A DNA stretch of 64,000 nucleotides from positions 1-64,000 of the forward strand of contig NZ_VIUH01000004.1 of the NCBI RefSeq assembly GCF_007993865.1. The letters are read 5' to 3'. Every line of letters starts with the position of its first letter. Position 1 is the first letter of the stretch. This DNA is from Pseudomonas sp. SJZ079 (GTDB lineage Bacteria; Pseudomonadota; Gammaproteobacteria; Pseudomonadales; Pseudomonadaceae). Position numbers and translations under genes: made by a program. Shown here in pieces: positions 43,260 through 53,046 of this stretch. Under the pieces are notes generated by a model. It saw nothing but the letters and a program-made list of their open reading frames with translations. It made no database searches and had not been told where the DNA came from.

Positions 43260-43647
43260 TAAGGCGGCGCAGTATAGCGTAACGACACAAAGAGCGCCCC
43301 CCCTGCATGACCGTCCGTCCGCCAGCTCTGGCGCCGGGGGGCGCGGGCTTTCTCTCTATATACAGGCAGTGAGCGCCTGCGCCCTTGAGCTAGACGCCTG
43401 TACTGGAGCAAACTGCCACTACGACCACGCCGTTCAGGCAGGATATGGATATCTGCATGTGCCTTCGCTACCCCTCTCAATCGATGACTCTATGCCTGAA
43501 ATATAGGCAGGGTTTGTGGTGCCTTGGGTTTTACGATTGTGAGGGGAGCAAGTGTTGGCTACATAAGACCATTGGGTATCCCAATATGGGCATAGGGGCT
43601 GGATATGGAAATTGTTCCCATATCCAAGTATGTCGGATAATTACTAA
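43260..43647. other. Gene-poor junction between purE and the cassette segment
   Basis: No convincing gene. GC falls sharply rightwards of about 43.44 kb. Notable are the perfect palindrome ATTGGGTATCCCAAT (43571-43585), GGATATGG at 43441 and 43601, and its complement CCATATCC at 43618-43625. A 68-codon ATG frame at 43445-43651 is cysteine-rich but has no ribosome site. Confidence 0.5.
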
Positions 43648-43653
43648 TTAGCG
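43648..43653 (+). other. 5' border of integron cassette 1 (TTAGCG)
   Basis: TTAGCG here is the exact complement of CGCTAA at the end of the gene that follows (44128-44133). In a cassette the 5' border comes from the cassette's own attC R' site, so this match marks its left end. The preceding base is A rather than the usual G, which would suit insertion at a secondary site. Confidence 0.55.
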
Positions 43654-43659
43654 ATTCAT

Positions 43660-44133
43660 ATGAAATTTAAAGTATCTGAAAATTTTAAAATCAAAGGGCG
43701 GCGGCATACAATTCTCGCCTCAATGTTAGTTGCCCTTTTGATCATCGGCCTTGTATGGATGTTTTTTGGCAGCACAACAACCACCAATCAAACCATATCA
43801 ATAGTCGGTATTTTTTTGCTTTTAAGATACCTTCCTCATGCTTATAGAAACATAATAAACAACGATTCATCATACCCCGAGCTAGAAATTCTGGAGCATG
43901 ACAACAAGCTTAATATTTCGCACAAGGGCGCGACTGTGAGCATGCCACTCACCGACTTTGAGAATTTAATTATCCAAAACAACAAAGGCCAAATAAAATC
44001 AATACTACTTACAACAAAGTCGTTCAGCAACTTACGTTTTGAAGGCTACGAAAATCAAGAAGTTCTCGCAAAATTGCTCAAAAAATATACCCCGGAAGGG
44101 AAAACAAAAATTGCTACGTGGTATCACCGCTAA
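43660..44133 (+). CDS. Hypothetical membrane protein in integron cassette 1
   Basis: A 157-residue AT-rich gene, unlike its GC-rich neighbours. Two hydrophobic segments occupy about residues 15-37 (ILASMLVALLIIGLVWMFFG) and 43-60. The C-terminal 90 residues are soluble, beta-rich and lysine-rich, ending in a helix (EVLAKLLKKYTPEG), a layout like bacterial PH-domain or YcxB-like proteins. Function unknown. Its TAA stop lies inside the attC core site, a frequent trait of cassette genes. No obvious ribosome site. It shares architecture with the next gene. Confidence 0.65.
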   Translation: MKFKVSENFKIKGRRHTILASMLVALLIIGLVWMFFGSTTTTNQTISIVGIFLLLRYLPHAYRNIINNDSSYPELEILEHDNKLNISHKGATVSMPLTDFENLIIQNNKGQIKSILLTTKSFSNLRFEGYENQEVLAKLLKKYTPEGKTKIATWYHR

Positions 44134-44202
44134 CAAGGCGCTGAAGCCGCTAATTTTATTCACTGGGACCGGCGAAGACAGCCATTAGCTTAATAGTTAT
44201 GC
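44128..44202 (+). other. attC-like recombination site of cassette 1
   Basis: CGCTAAC (44128-44134, R'') is followed by AAGGCGCTGAAGCC, a frequent attC left-arm sequence, then TTCACTGGGACCG, and ends in GTTATGC (44196-44202, R'). About 75 bp. The internal pairing of the arms is imperfect by eye, so a structural check is needed to be sure. Confidence 0.6.
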
Positions 44203-44660
44203 ATATGAATATTGACCTAGAATTTCATCCACGCCGTAAAAAGCCCCTGTACGCAGCAACGATATTACTTGTCGGAATTATAACTACAATGTGGGCCACC
44301 AAGGTCTCACCAATACTTTCTCTTGCCATAGGCGGCTATTGGTTTTTTCTGCTACTCAAGACAATGACCAATAAAATTGTAAAAATATCAAAAACACAAA
44401 TTGTGATTTCCAGCCTAATTGGCCAGCTTCAATTAAACAGAAAAGTTTTCCCGATGTCTAATTTTTACGGCGTAAGAAATAGAGTTCACTGGGGTCACTA
44501 CAAACATTGCCAAACCGAGCTGGTTGGTGGGAATGGTGTGTTCCTACCAATTCGAGTTGAGCTCATGACAGAAAAAATAACCCCCGAAGCACGTGAGTTA
44601 AAAGAGAATCTTGTAAAAATCTTTAAGCTTGAGTCATGCCGTGACTTCGAGCATGCATAA
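44199..44660 (+). CDS. Hypothetical membrane protein in integron cassette 2
   Basis: A 153-residue AT-rich gene. Two hydrophobic helices lie at about 19-37 (LYAATILLVGIITTMWATK) and 41-55, then a soluble beta-rich region with KTQIVISSLIGQLQLNRKVFPMSNFYGV and a terminal helix. The layout parallels cassette 1 though sequence identity looks low. Function unknown. The first ATG overlaps the R' site; an ATG two codons later (44205) is possible. The stop TAA is inside GCATAAC, the next core site. Confidence 0.62.
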   Translation: MHMNIDLEFHPRRKKPLYAATILLVGIITTMWATKVSPILSLAIGGYWFFLLLKTMTNKIVKISKTQIVISSLIGQLQLNRKVFPMSNFYGVRNRVHWGHYKHCQTELVGGNGVFLPIRVELMTEKITPEARELKENLVKIFKLESCRDFEHA

Positions 44661-44706
44661 CAATTGGTAAAATCGCTCGCTTCGTTCACTGGCACGGAGC
44701 TAAAGG
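44655..44706 (+). other. Left half of the attC site of cassette 2
   Basis: GCATAAC (R'') is the exact complement of GTTATGC at the cassette's own 5' border. It is followed by AATTGG and CGCTCGCTTCGTTCACTGG, a string seen in many attC sites. The right half is missing here because an IS remnant follows. Confidence 0.65.
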
Positions 44707-44895
44707 GGTCCGGCTGGCCGCGAGATGATCACCCGCCGCTTCGCCACGGTGGAACCGGTGTTCGGTAATCTACGCCACAACAAACGCCTGGATCGCTTCA
44801 GCCTGCGTGGCCGCGAGCGGGTGGATGGCCAGTGGAAGCTCTACTGCATCACCCACAACATCGAAAAACTTTCCCACCGCGGGGCCTGGTCATGA
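44707..44895 (+). pseudogene. 3' remnant of an IS1182-family transposase
   Basis: From GGT at 44707 to the TGA at 44893-44895 the frame contains FATVEPVFGNLRHNKRLDRF and SLRGRERVDGQWKLYCITHN, which is the conserved C-terminus of IS1182-type DDE transposases. Only about 62 codons remain, and a stop lies two codons upstream. High GC marks it off from the AT-rich cassettes around it. The remnant probably includes further IS DNA towards 45071 (GGGTTTTTCTACAGC near its end). Not functional. Confidence 0.8.
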
Positions 44896-45071
44896 CAACC
44901 AGACCGCAGGAAACCATCCAGACACCCCTCACGCGCCCCATCAAAGCCCGTGAATGGCCAACCACTCACATATCCGCCCAAAACACCCATCGCCCGATGT
45001 GCGCTCAGCTTCTTGAAAAAGTGCTGCGAGCCTGGATAGCGGGAGTGGTTTTGGGGTTTTTCTACAGCTTC

Positions 45072-45078
45072 GTTAGGC
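45072..45078 (+). other. attC R' core / 5' border of cassette 3 (GTTAGGC)
   Basis: GTTAGGC is the classical integron core site. Its complement GCCTAAC occurs at 45419-45425, just after the gene that follows, which is the rule for one cassette's own border and attC. Confidence 0.65.
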
Positions 45079-45087
45079 ATTAGCTCT

Positions 45088-45417
45088 ATGACAGGCGCAC
45101 CAAAGATTGAAGGCAGTAAATTAGTGGTCCTACGCATGACGGGAGTCGCTATGATTATTGCCTGCGTCAACTATGCGTACATTGGATACATCACTGGAAT
45201 CATTGAGGTCGGGACAAGGCGCAATTCGTTCATAATGGCAGGTGAAAACCTCTGGCCTGGCTATTTATTTTTACTATCATCCGCAGCAATATCGATATTC
45301 TTGTTATTCATAAATAAAAGCCAAACTAAAAACTTCAACACTCTTGCGAAAATACTTGGTGGCGCATGGTTCGTAATGCTTGGTGCCTGCATACTAACTA
45401 ACATAAGCGCACGCTAA
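45088..45417 (+). CDS. Hypothetical membrane protein in integron cassette 3
   Basis: A 109-residue AT-rich gene with three hydrophobic segments: about 15-36 (VLRMTGVAMIIACVNYAYIG), 55-72 (LWPGYLFLLSSAAISIFLLF) and 86-104 (ILGGAWFVMLGACILTNIS). No recognised domain. It starts 10 bp after the GTTAGGC core and ends one base before GCCTAAC, as expected for a single-gene cassette. No ribosome site is obvious, also common in cassettes. Confidence 0.6.
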   Translation: MTGAPKIEGSKLVVLRMTGVAMIIACVNYAYIGYITGIIEVGTRRNSFIMAGENLWPGYLFLLSSAAISIFLLFINKSQTKNFNTLAKILGGAWFVMLGACILTNISAR

Positions 45418-45418
45418 C

Positions 45419-45460
45419 GCCTAACTAGGCGTATATGGTCAGCTAAAGAGGACGGAGTGA
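45419..45460 (+). other. Truncated attC site of cassette 3
   Basis: GCCTAACTAGGCG begins a standard attC, but no matching GTTRRRY core is found in the next 100 bp. The array therefore ends in a broken site. Confidence 0.5.
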
Positions 45461-45524
45461 TTTATTTTTTACCAGCCGAGTTCCTGAATGCATTAATCAG
45501 GGCGACAACAGGTAGGAGATCAGA

Positions 45525-45935
45525 ATGATACTGACTGGAGAATGCTTTTGTGGCTCCGTCGCCTATGAAATAGCCGGAACGGTGCGTGACGCGCGCTCCT
45601 GCCATTGTTCCAAGTGCCGAAAAGCATTCAGCTCACAAGCGTCTTCCTACGCTCTCGTGGAGCCGGATCAGTTCACATGGACGCGAGGGCAAGAGCTACT
45701 AACTACTTTTTCCAGCGGGTCCGGCTTTGGCCTGCAATTCTGTAGCAAATGCGGTTCAACGCTCTGTGGTGTTTTCAACGGTCAGATTCATGGCATTACC
45801 CTGGGTTGCTTGAACGACGATCCAGGCATTGAAATAGGCAGGCATATATTTGTTGGTTCAAAAGCAAGCTGGGAGGTCATCCCGGATTCTGTCGTTCAAT
45901 ATGCAGAGAATTCACCTGAACCAGAAAGCGAGTAG
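45525..45935 (+). CDS. GFA/CENP-V family zinc-binding protein
   Basis: A 136-residue protein of the GFA (glutathione-dependent formaldehyde-activating-like) fold. The zinc-binding cysteines are in GECFCGSVAYEI, SCHCSKCRKAF and FCSKCGSTLCG, the full family set. Members may act in aldehyde or glutathione adduct chemistry, but most have no proven activity. A GGAG site (TAGGAGATCAGA) precedes the ATG. It adjoins the cassette array without a recognisable attC of its own, so it is probably chromosomal. Confidence 0.88.
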   Translation: MILTGECFCGSVAYEIAGTVRDARSCHCSKCRKAFSSQASSYALVEPDQFTWTRGQELLTTFSSGSGFGLQFCSKCGSTLCGVFNGQIHGITLGCLNDDPGIEIGRHIFVGSKASWEVIPDSVVQYAENSPEPESE

Positions 45936-46291
45936 CCTGGATACCTAAGTGCCGTCCTGACTTCTGTAGGGTGGGCAACGCTCTGCTTGCCCACCAACTG
46001 CCTCCCCACTTCCCAGCTCTCGCTCGGCCGTTTTTCCGTGCTGGCTGCATGTTCGGGTTTCGCCCCCTAGTGCGGGTTACTTGTTGTTTGCCCCGTATCG
46101 GCGTCCGTTGCAAAGAACAAGTAACCAAGAAGAAAGCACACCCGCATTCGGCCCTGGCTGCACCAGGAGCCCCGAACGCCGGCACCAGCTTCTGCGCATA
46201 GCCGTGATCTGCTGGCAGATAAACAGGCCAAAGCCGATCCAGCCAGACCCGCGGTATGCTTCTTGCTGCTTCCAACCACCCGAAGTAGCGG
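45936..46291. other. Intergenic region with long inverted repeat
   Basis: No gene seen. GTTACTTGTTGTTTGC (46076-46091) and GCAAAGAACAAGTAAC (46110-46125) form a 16-bp stem with one mismatch, followed by CAAGAAGAAAGCACACCC, a sequence I associate with dispersed Pseudomonas repeats. GTAGGGTGGGCAAC/CTTGCCCACC at 45967-45992 is a second small palindrome. Confidence 0.55.
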
Positions 46292-47293
46292 ATGCCGTCG
46301 ATGTTGCATGCCCACCTGACCACCCTGCATGTGGTTTCGCTGATTCTCGAGTTGTTCGCCGAGCGGCCCGAATCCACCGAGGCCTTGCTCGCCGGCAGCG
46401 GCATCCAGGCCGGTGACCTGGCCAGCGGCGAGCAGCGCATCACCCGCACCCAGGAATTACAGGTGTGCGCCAATGCCCTGGACCGGCACGCCGACCTCGG
46501 TCTGACCCTGGGCCGGCGTCTGCATGTGTCGTCCTACGGTCTGCTCGGTTACGCCGCGCTGTCGAGTGCCACCTTTGGTGACGCCTGGCGGCTGCTGTTG
46601 CAGTACCCGGCCCTGCTCGGCACCTACTTCAAGCTGGACCTGAGCGTCGAGGGCGAGCTGGCCTGGGTCAGTGCGGCCGAGTATCGGCATGCGCCGGCGC
46701 TGGAACAGTTCAATGTGGAGATGTGCCTGGCCTCGCTGAAACTGGTCTGCGATGACCTGCTCGGTCGGCCCGTGCCGCTGGCCGCGGCGCAGTTCCGCCA
46801 TGCCCGGCCGGCCTATGCCGAGCGTTACCCGGCCAGCTTCGCCTGCCCGTTGCAGTTCGGCGCCGCGCGCAATGCCTTCGCCTTTCCCGCCGAGTGGCTG
46901 CAACGGCGTCTGCCGCTGGCCGATCCGGTCACCCATCAGGAGATGCTCGCCCGCTGCCGCAAGCTGAATGTCGAGTTCACCACCCGCCAGGCCTGGCTGC
47001 AGCGCGTGCGCGAGGAGCTGACCAGCCACCTGGCCGAGCCGCCGGGGCTGGAGGCGCTGGCGCAGCAGATGCACTGCTCGCCGCGCACCCTGCGCCGCCA
47101 CCTGCAGGAGCTCGGCACCCATTATCAGGAGCTGCTCGACGAACTGCGCTTCGAGCACGCCAAGAACCTGCTCGGCCAGGAGGACTGGCCGATCTGCCGC
47201 ATCGCCGAGGCACTCGGTTTCAGCGAGAGCGCCAGCTTCCGCCATGCCTTCCAGCGCTGGAGTGGGGTCGCGCCGAGTCGCTTCCGCGCGTAG
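46292..47293 (+). CDS. AraC-family transcriptional regulator
   Basis: A 333-residue protein with an N-terminal 'arabinose-binding-like' AraC ligand domain (about 20-200; GRRLHVSSYGLLGYAALSSATFGDAWRLLLQY) and a C-terminal double helix-turn-helix (about 235-333; ALAQQMHCSPRTLRRHLQELGTHY, then ICRIAEALGFSESASFRHAFQRW). This is the OruR/ArgR-like subgroup common near catabolic genes. It lies 201 bp before the acetylpolyamine deacetylase on the same strand, which is the likeliest target. A second Met is four codons in. The stop lies in a repeat. Confidence 0.87.
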   Translation: MPSMLHAHLTTLHVVSLILELFAERPESTEALLAGSGIQAGDLASGEQRITRTQELQVCANALDRHADLGLTLGRRLHVSSYGLLGYAALSSATFGDAWRLLLQYPALLGTYFKLDLSVEGELAWVSAAEYRHAPALEQFNVEMCLASLKLVCDDLLGRPVPLAAAQFRHARPAYAERYPASFACPLQFGAARNAFAFPAEWLQRRLPLADPVTHQEMLARCRKLNVEFTTRQAWLQRVREELTSHLAEPPGLEALAQQMHCSPRTLRRHLQELGTHYQELLDELRFEHAKNLLGQEDWPICRIAEALGFSESASFRHAFQRWSGVAPSRFRA

Positions 47294-47362
47294 CCTGGAT
47301 TAGCCGCAGGCGTAATCCGGGGCTTCGGATTGTCGGATTACGCTTCGCTAATCCAACCTACG
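47290..47362. repeat. REP-like palindrome after the AraC gene
   Basis: CGTAGCCTGGATTAGC with GCTAATCCAACCTACG bounds a long hairpin whose inner arms are CGTAATCCG / CGGATTACG. It overlaps the AraC stop codon and resembles the dispersed GTAGCCCGGAT repeats in structure. Confidence 0.6.
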
Positions 47363-47494
47363 TTCTTCATCACGGCTGGCTGTGGCCGGAATATTTGGCC
47401 ACTTCGATCCCCTATTGGCCGTTGCCAGCGTTCCCCAGTCGGCCGACCCGGCGAACAATGACTCCCACAACAACAAACCGGGAGCCGCCCGCAC

Positions 47495-48523
<1,029 letters not shown>

Positions 48524-48529
48524 TCCCGG

Positions 48530-48596
48530 GATGGACGGCGCTCGTTTCGTCCACCGGGGCCAGCCTGGTGGATGGATAAACCGTCATCCACCCCGA
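48530..48596. repeat. Intergenic palindrome sharing a stem with 1911-1936
   Basis: GGTGGATG (48567-48574) and CATCCACC (48585-48592) repeat the stem found between ubiC and ubiA, with GGACG/CGTCC to the left. Dispersed REP-like unit. Confidence 0.5.
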
Positions 48597-48654
48597 CACA
48601 ATCCCGCGCGCCCGAGCGCGGTGACAGCATTACAACAAGAATGGAGTGACCTCG

Positions 48655-49764
48655 ATGAACAGAATCACCCAGCTATTCGGCGCGACCCTAGTCGCTACCG
48701 CGCTGTGCAGCGCGGCCCAGGCGCAGACCGCGGAGAAGCCGCGCGAGTTGCGCGTATTCAACTGGGCCGACTACATGCTGCCGTCGGTGCCCAAGGAGTT
48801 CCAGGCCAAATCCGGCATTCAGCTGACCTGGGACGTGTTCGACACCAACGAGGCGCTGGAGGCCAAGCTGCTCACCGGCAACTCCGGCTACGACCTGGTG
48901 GTGCCGACCAACACCTTCCTCGACACCGAGATCAGGGCCGGGGTGTTCCAGAAGCTGGACAAGTCCCAGCTACCCAACTGGAAGCACCTCGACCCGGCCC
49001 TGCTGGAGCTGATGACCGCCAACGACCCCGGCAACGAGCATGCGGTGCCCTACATGTACGGCACCGTGCTGATCGGCTTCAACCCGGAAAAGGTCAAGGC
49101 CGCGCTCGGCGAGGACGCCCCGGTGAACAGCTGGGACCTGATCTTCAAGGAAGAGAACGCCGCCAAGCTGGCGAAGTGCGGGGTGACCATGCTCGACTCG
49201 CCGGGCGAGATCCTGCCGATCGCCCTGCATTACCTGGGCCTGGACCCGAGCAGCAGCAAGCGCGAGGACTACGACAAGGCCACTGAGCTGCTGCTGAAGA
49301 TCCGTCCGCACGTGCGCTACTTCCACTCGGCCAAGTACATGAACGACATCGCCAACGGCAACATCTGCGTGGCCATCGGCTATTCGGGCAGCTTCTACCA
49401 GTTCGCCAACCGTGCCAAAGAAGCCGGCAACGGCGTGGTGGTCGACTGGCGCCTGCCCAAGGAAGGCGCACCGCTGTGGTTCGACTCCTTCGCCATCCCG
49501 GCCAGCGCGCAGAACGTCGACGAGGCCCACGAGTTCCTCAATAACTTGCTCGACCCGAGCGTGGTCGCGCCCATCAGCACCTTCCTCGGCTACCCGAGCC
49601 CGAACAAGGACGCCATGCCACTGGTCAGCGCGGAGATCCGCGACAACTCCGACCTGACTCCGACGGCCGAGGCGCAGAAGACCCTGTATGTGCTCAAGCC
49701 GCTGCCGCTGAAGACCGAACGCATCCGCACCCGCGCCTGGACCCGGATCAAGTCGGGCACCTGA
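48655..49764 (+). CDS. Polyamine ABC transporter substrate-binding protein (PotF/SpuD type)
   Basis: A 369-residue periplasmic protein with a signal peptide (to about AAQAQT). LRVFNWADYMLPSVPKEFQAKSGI is the PotD/PotF/SpuD hallmark, with WDVFDTNEALEAKLLTG and YDLVVPTNTFL; later VAIGYSGSFYQFANRA and APLWFDSFAIPASAQN. It would bind putrescine, spermidine or acetylated polyamines. ATG 48655 follows GGAG; the GTG at 48646 is less likely. No cognate permease or ATPase genes follow, so it is an orphan that must share another Pot/Spu system. Confidence 0.88.
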   Translation: MNRITQLFGATLVATALCSAAQAQTAEKPRELRVFNWADYMLPSVPKEFQAKSGIQLTWDVFDTNEALEAKLLTGNSGYDLVVPTNTFLDTEIRAGVFQKLDKSQLPNWKHLDPALLELMTANDPGNEHAVPYMYGTVLIGFNPEKVKAALGEDAPVNSWDLIFKEENAAKLAKCGVTMLDSPGEILPIALHYLGLDPSSSKREDYDKATELLLKIRPHVRYFHSAKYMNDIANGNICVAIGYSGSFYQFANRAKEAGNGVVVDWRLPKEGAPLWFDSFAIPASAQNVDEAHEFLNNLLDPSVVAPISTFLGYPSPNKDAMPLVSAEIRDNSDLTPTAEAQKTLYVLKPLPLKTERIRTRAWTRIKSGT

Positions 49765-49827
49765 GTACCGCCCCAGGGGGCTGCCTCGGAATTATTGATG
49801 CCGGCGAAATAGTTCGGGGGAACATTG

Positions 49828-49894
49828 TGTAGGAGCCAGCTTGCTGGCGATCCGCCAACAGGCAGCCAAGATCGCCAGCAAGCTGGCTCCTACA
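49828..49894. repeat. Paired inverted REP elements
   Basis: TGTAGGAGCCAGCTTGCTGG and the inverted copy (CCAGCAAGCTGGCTCCTACA) flank 27 bp. This is the classical Pseudomonas REP doublet. It lies downstream of both the polyamine-binding gene and the convergent LysR gene. Confidence 0.85.
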
Positions 49895-50023
49895 TTGCTG
49901 GTGACGCCCCTGCGAGCAGCGGCTCGGCCGGGGAACGGTTATTACGAGACAACACACCAAGGCGGGACGACTGGCGAGTCGTCCACGCCCTGATTTATCA
50001 GCACACTGCTTCGCCGCAGTTCC

Positions 50024-50932
50024 TCAGGAACGCCCGACCTCGCCGCTTTCCAGCTTGCGCCACAGCAGGCGCACCGCCGCCTTGCGCACCAGGGCGCAGC
50101 GGTACAGGCGGATCTCCAGCGGCACCTGCCAGGGCTCGCCGCCACACACCACCAGCTCGCCGCGGGCCAGTTCGGCGGTCACGCTCAGGCGCGGCACCCA
50201 GGCCACGCCCATGCCTTGCAGCGCCATGCTTTTCAGGCTGTCGGCCATCGCCGTCTCGTACACCGTGCTGGAGCGCAGGGCACGCTGGCGCAGCAGCAGA
50301 TTCACCGAGCGGCCGAGAAAGGCCCCTGCCGTGTAGGCCAGCAGCGGCACGCTCTGGCCGCTGTCGAGATCGAACAAGGGTTGCCCCGCGTCGTCCACCG
50401 CGCACACCGGCAGCATCGAGGTCAGGCCCAGGTGCAGCGAGGGAAAGATCTCCGGGTCCATCTGCAACGCGGCGTCCGGGTCGTAGTAGGCGAGGATCAG
50501 GTCGCAACTGCCTTCACGCAGCGAATGCACCGCTTCACCGACGTTGGTCGCCACCAGCCGGGTGGTCAGCGGCAGGCCTTCACGGCGCAGGCGGGCGATC
50601 CACTCGGGAAAGAAGCCCAGGGTCAGCGAGTGCGCCGCGGCGATCTGCAACATCTCGCCCTGCTTGCCTTCGAGATTGTGCAGGTGGCGCACCACCTCAC
50701 CGAGCTGCTCGACCAGGCTGCGCGCGGTGACCAGGAACAACTGGCCGGCCTCGGTCAACTCCACCGGGGTGCGCGAGCGGTTGACCAGGGTCAGGCCGAG
50801 CATCTGCTCCAGCGCCTTGATCCGTCGACTGAAGGCCGGCTGGGTGACGAAGCGCTTCTCGGCGGCCTGGGAAAAGCTGCGGGTGGCGGCCAGGGTGACG
50901 AAGTCCTCCAGCCATTTGGTTTCCAGGTTCAT
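50024..50932 (-). CDS. LysR-family regulator divergent from aspA
   Basis: A 302-residue LysR protein. The helix-turn-helix is classical (AATRSFSQAAEKRFVTQPAFSRRIKALEQMLGLTLVNR, residues 16-54), followed by the two-lobed sensor domain (about 92-295). I chose ATG 50932 (MNLETKWLEDF). It is divergent from aspA across 243 bp that contain a REP-like palindrome, in the relation I remember for PA5428-PA5429. Control of aspA is inferred. Confidence 0.87.
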   Translation of the reverse strand: MNLETKWLEDFVTLAATRSFSQAAEKRFVTQPAFSRRIKALEQMLGLTLVNRSRTPVELTEAGQLFLVTARSLVEQLGEVVRHLHNLEGKQGEMLQIAAAHSLTLGFFPEWIARLRREGLPLTTRLVATNVGEAVHSLREGSCDLILAYYDPDAALQMDPEIFPSLHLGLTSMLPVCAVDDAGQPLFDLDSGQSVPLLAYTAGAFLGRSVNLLLRQRALRSSTVYETAMADSLKSMALQGMGVAWVPRLSVTAELARGELVVCGGEPWQVPLEIRLYRCALVRKAAVRLLWRKLESGEVGRS

Positions 50933-50969
50933 CTGCTTTCCGTAATGCGGCTTGAATGGATAGTCGCCC

Positions 50970-51029
50970 GTAGCCCGGATGCAATCCGGGGCAGAGTGGT
51001 TGGGCATTCCCGGATTTCATCCGGGCTAC
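50970..51029. repeat. REP-like palindrome (GTAGCCCGGAT type)
   Basis: GTAGCCCGGATGCAATCCGGG is identical to the left arm at 40959, and the right arm is CATCCGGGCTAC. It lies between LysR and aspA, inside what should be their shared control region. Confidence 0.7.
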
Positions 51030-51175
51030 ACGTCCGATCAGTTTAGGACGTCACGCCGACATTATGCCGATTATGCATACCCTAGCGCTTAACAGCATTA
51101 GCCGGCATTCGGGCGCAGCCCCTATTCTAAAAGGCATCGCGGCACTCACCGCATCCCCAAGAGAAGCTAGCCATC

Positions 51176-52600
<1,425 letters not shown>

Positions 52601-53046
52601 ACCCGCATCCCCGAGCGACACCCGCACAAGGCCGTGCGGGACGCCTGCGCCTAACCAGTGCAGGCGCACAGCCGGACGGAGCCGGCAGCCAACGAGAGGC
52701 CTATAGGCCTCCAGGGCATACCAACAATGACTACACAGGGTGAACCCATGAAACAGCTCAACCTCAGCCGTCTCTCACCGCCAAGCCGCGGGCCATCCCC
52801 GAGGCGCTAGCGCTCGAAATAGTCAACCCAGTCCAGTCGACTCCGCGTTCATGCCGCAGCGCGTCAGGGTCCGTCCCCGACGCGACGCGGTTTTCTGTGT
52901 CGGCACACTCAGCCGGAAGCGACTGTACTGGGCGGGCTATCCGTGCAGCGGACCACCCGTTGTCGTCCGTCAGCGTCGCCCCATCGGGCGGCGCTGCGGC
53001 GCCATCCTCTTTCGTCCCCGACAACTACAAGAACAGGTGAGACACC
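52601..53046. other. Intergenic region between aspA and the first AGCS gene
   Basis: CGCCTGC/GCAGGCG (52641-52667) forms a hairpin after aspA that may end its transcript. A short ATG frame at 52727-52810 (27 codons, MTTQGEPMKQLNLSRLSPPS) has a weak ribosome site and no relatives I recognise. Between 52.8 and 53.04 kb I see no gene. Confidence 0.5.

Noticed and set aside
43340..43375. Possible LexA box near CTCTATATACAG
   Set aside because: Only one half resembles the CTGTATATAN4ACAG pattern, and no integrase or SOS gene follows it.
43445..43651. 68-residue cysteine-rich frame before cassette 1
   Set aside because: Seven cysteines and an ATG, but no ribosome site, no relatives I know, and its stop lies in the proposed cassette border. 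Probably chance.
44892..45083. 63-codon frame after the transposase remnant
   Set aside because: It starts at the ATG overlapping the transposase stop and ends in a hydrophobic stretch, but it lies in IS-derived DNA and crosses the attC core; likely not a gene.
52764..53024. 86-codon minus-strand frame between aspA and AGCS copy 1
   Set aside because: No ribosome site, no recognisable domain and a composition common to noncoding high-GC frames.
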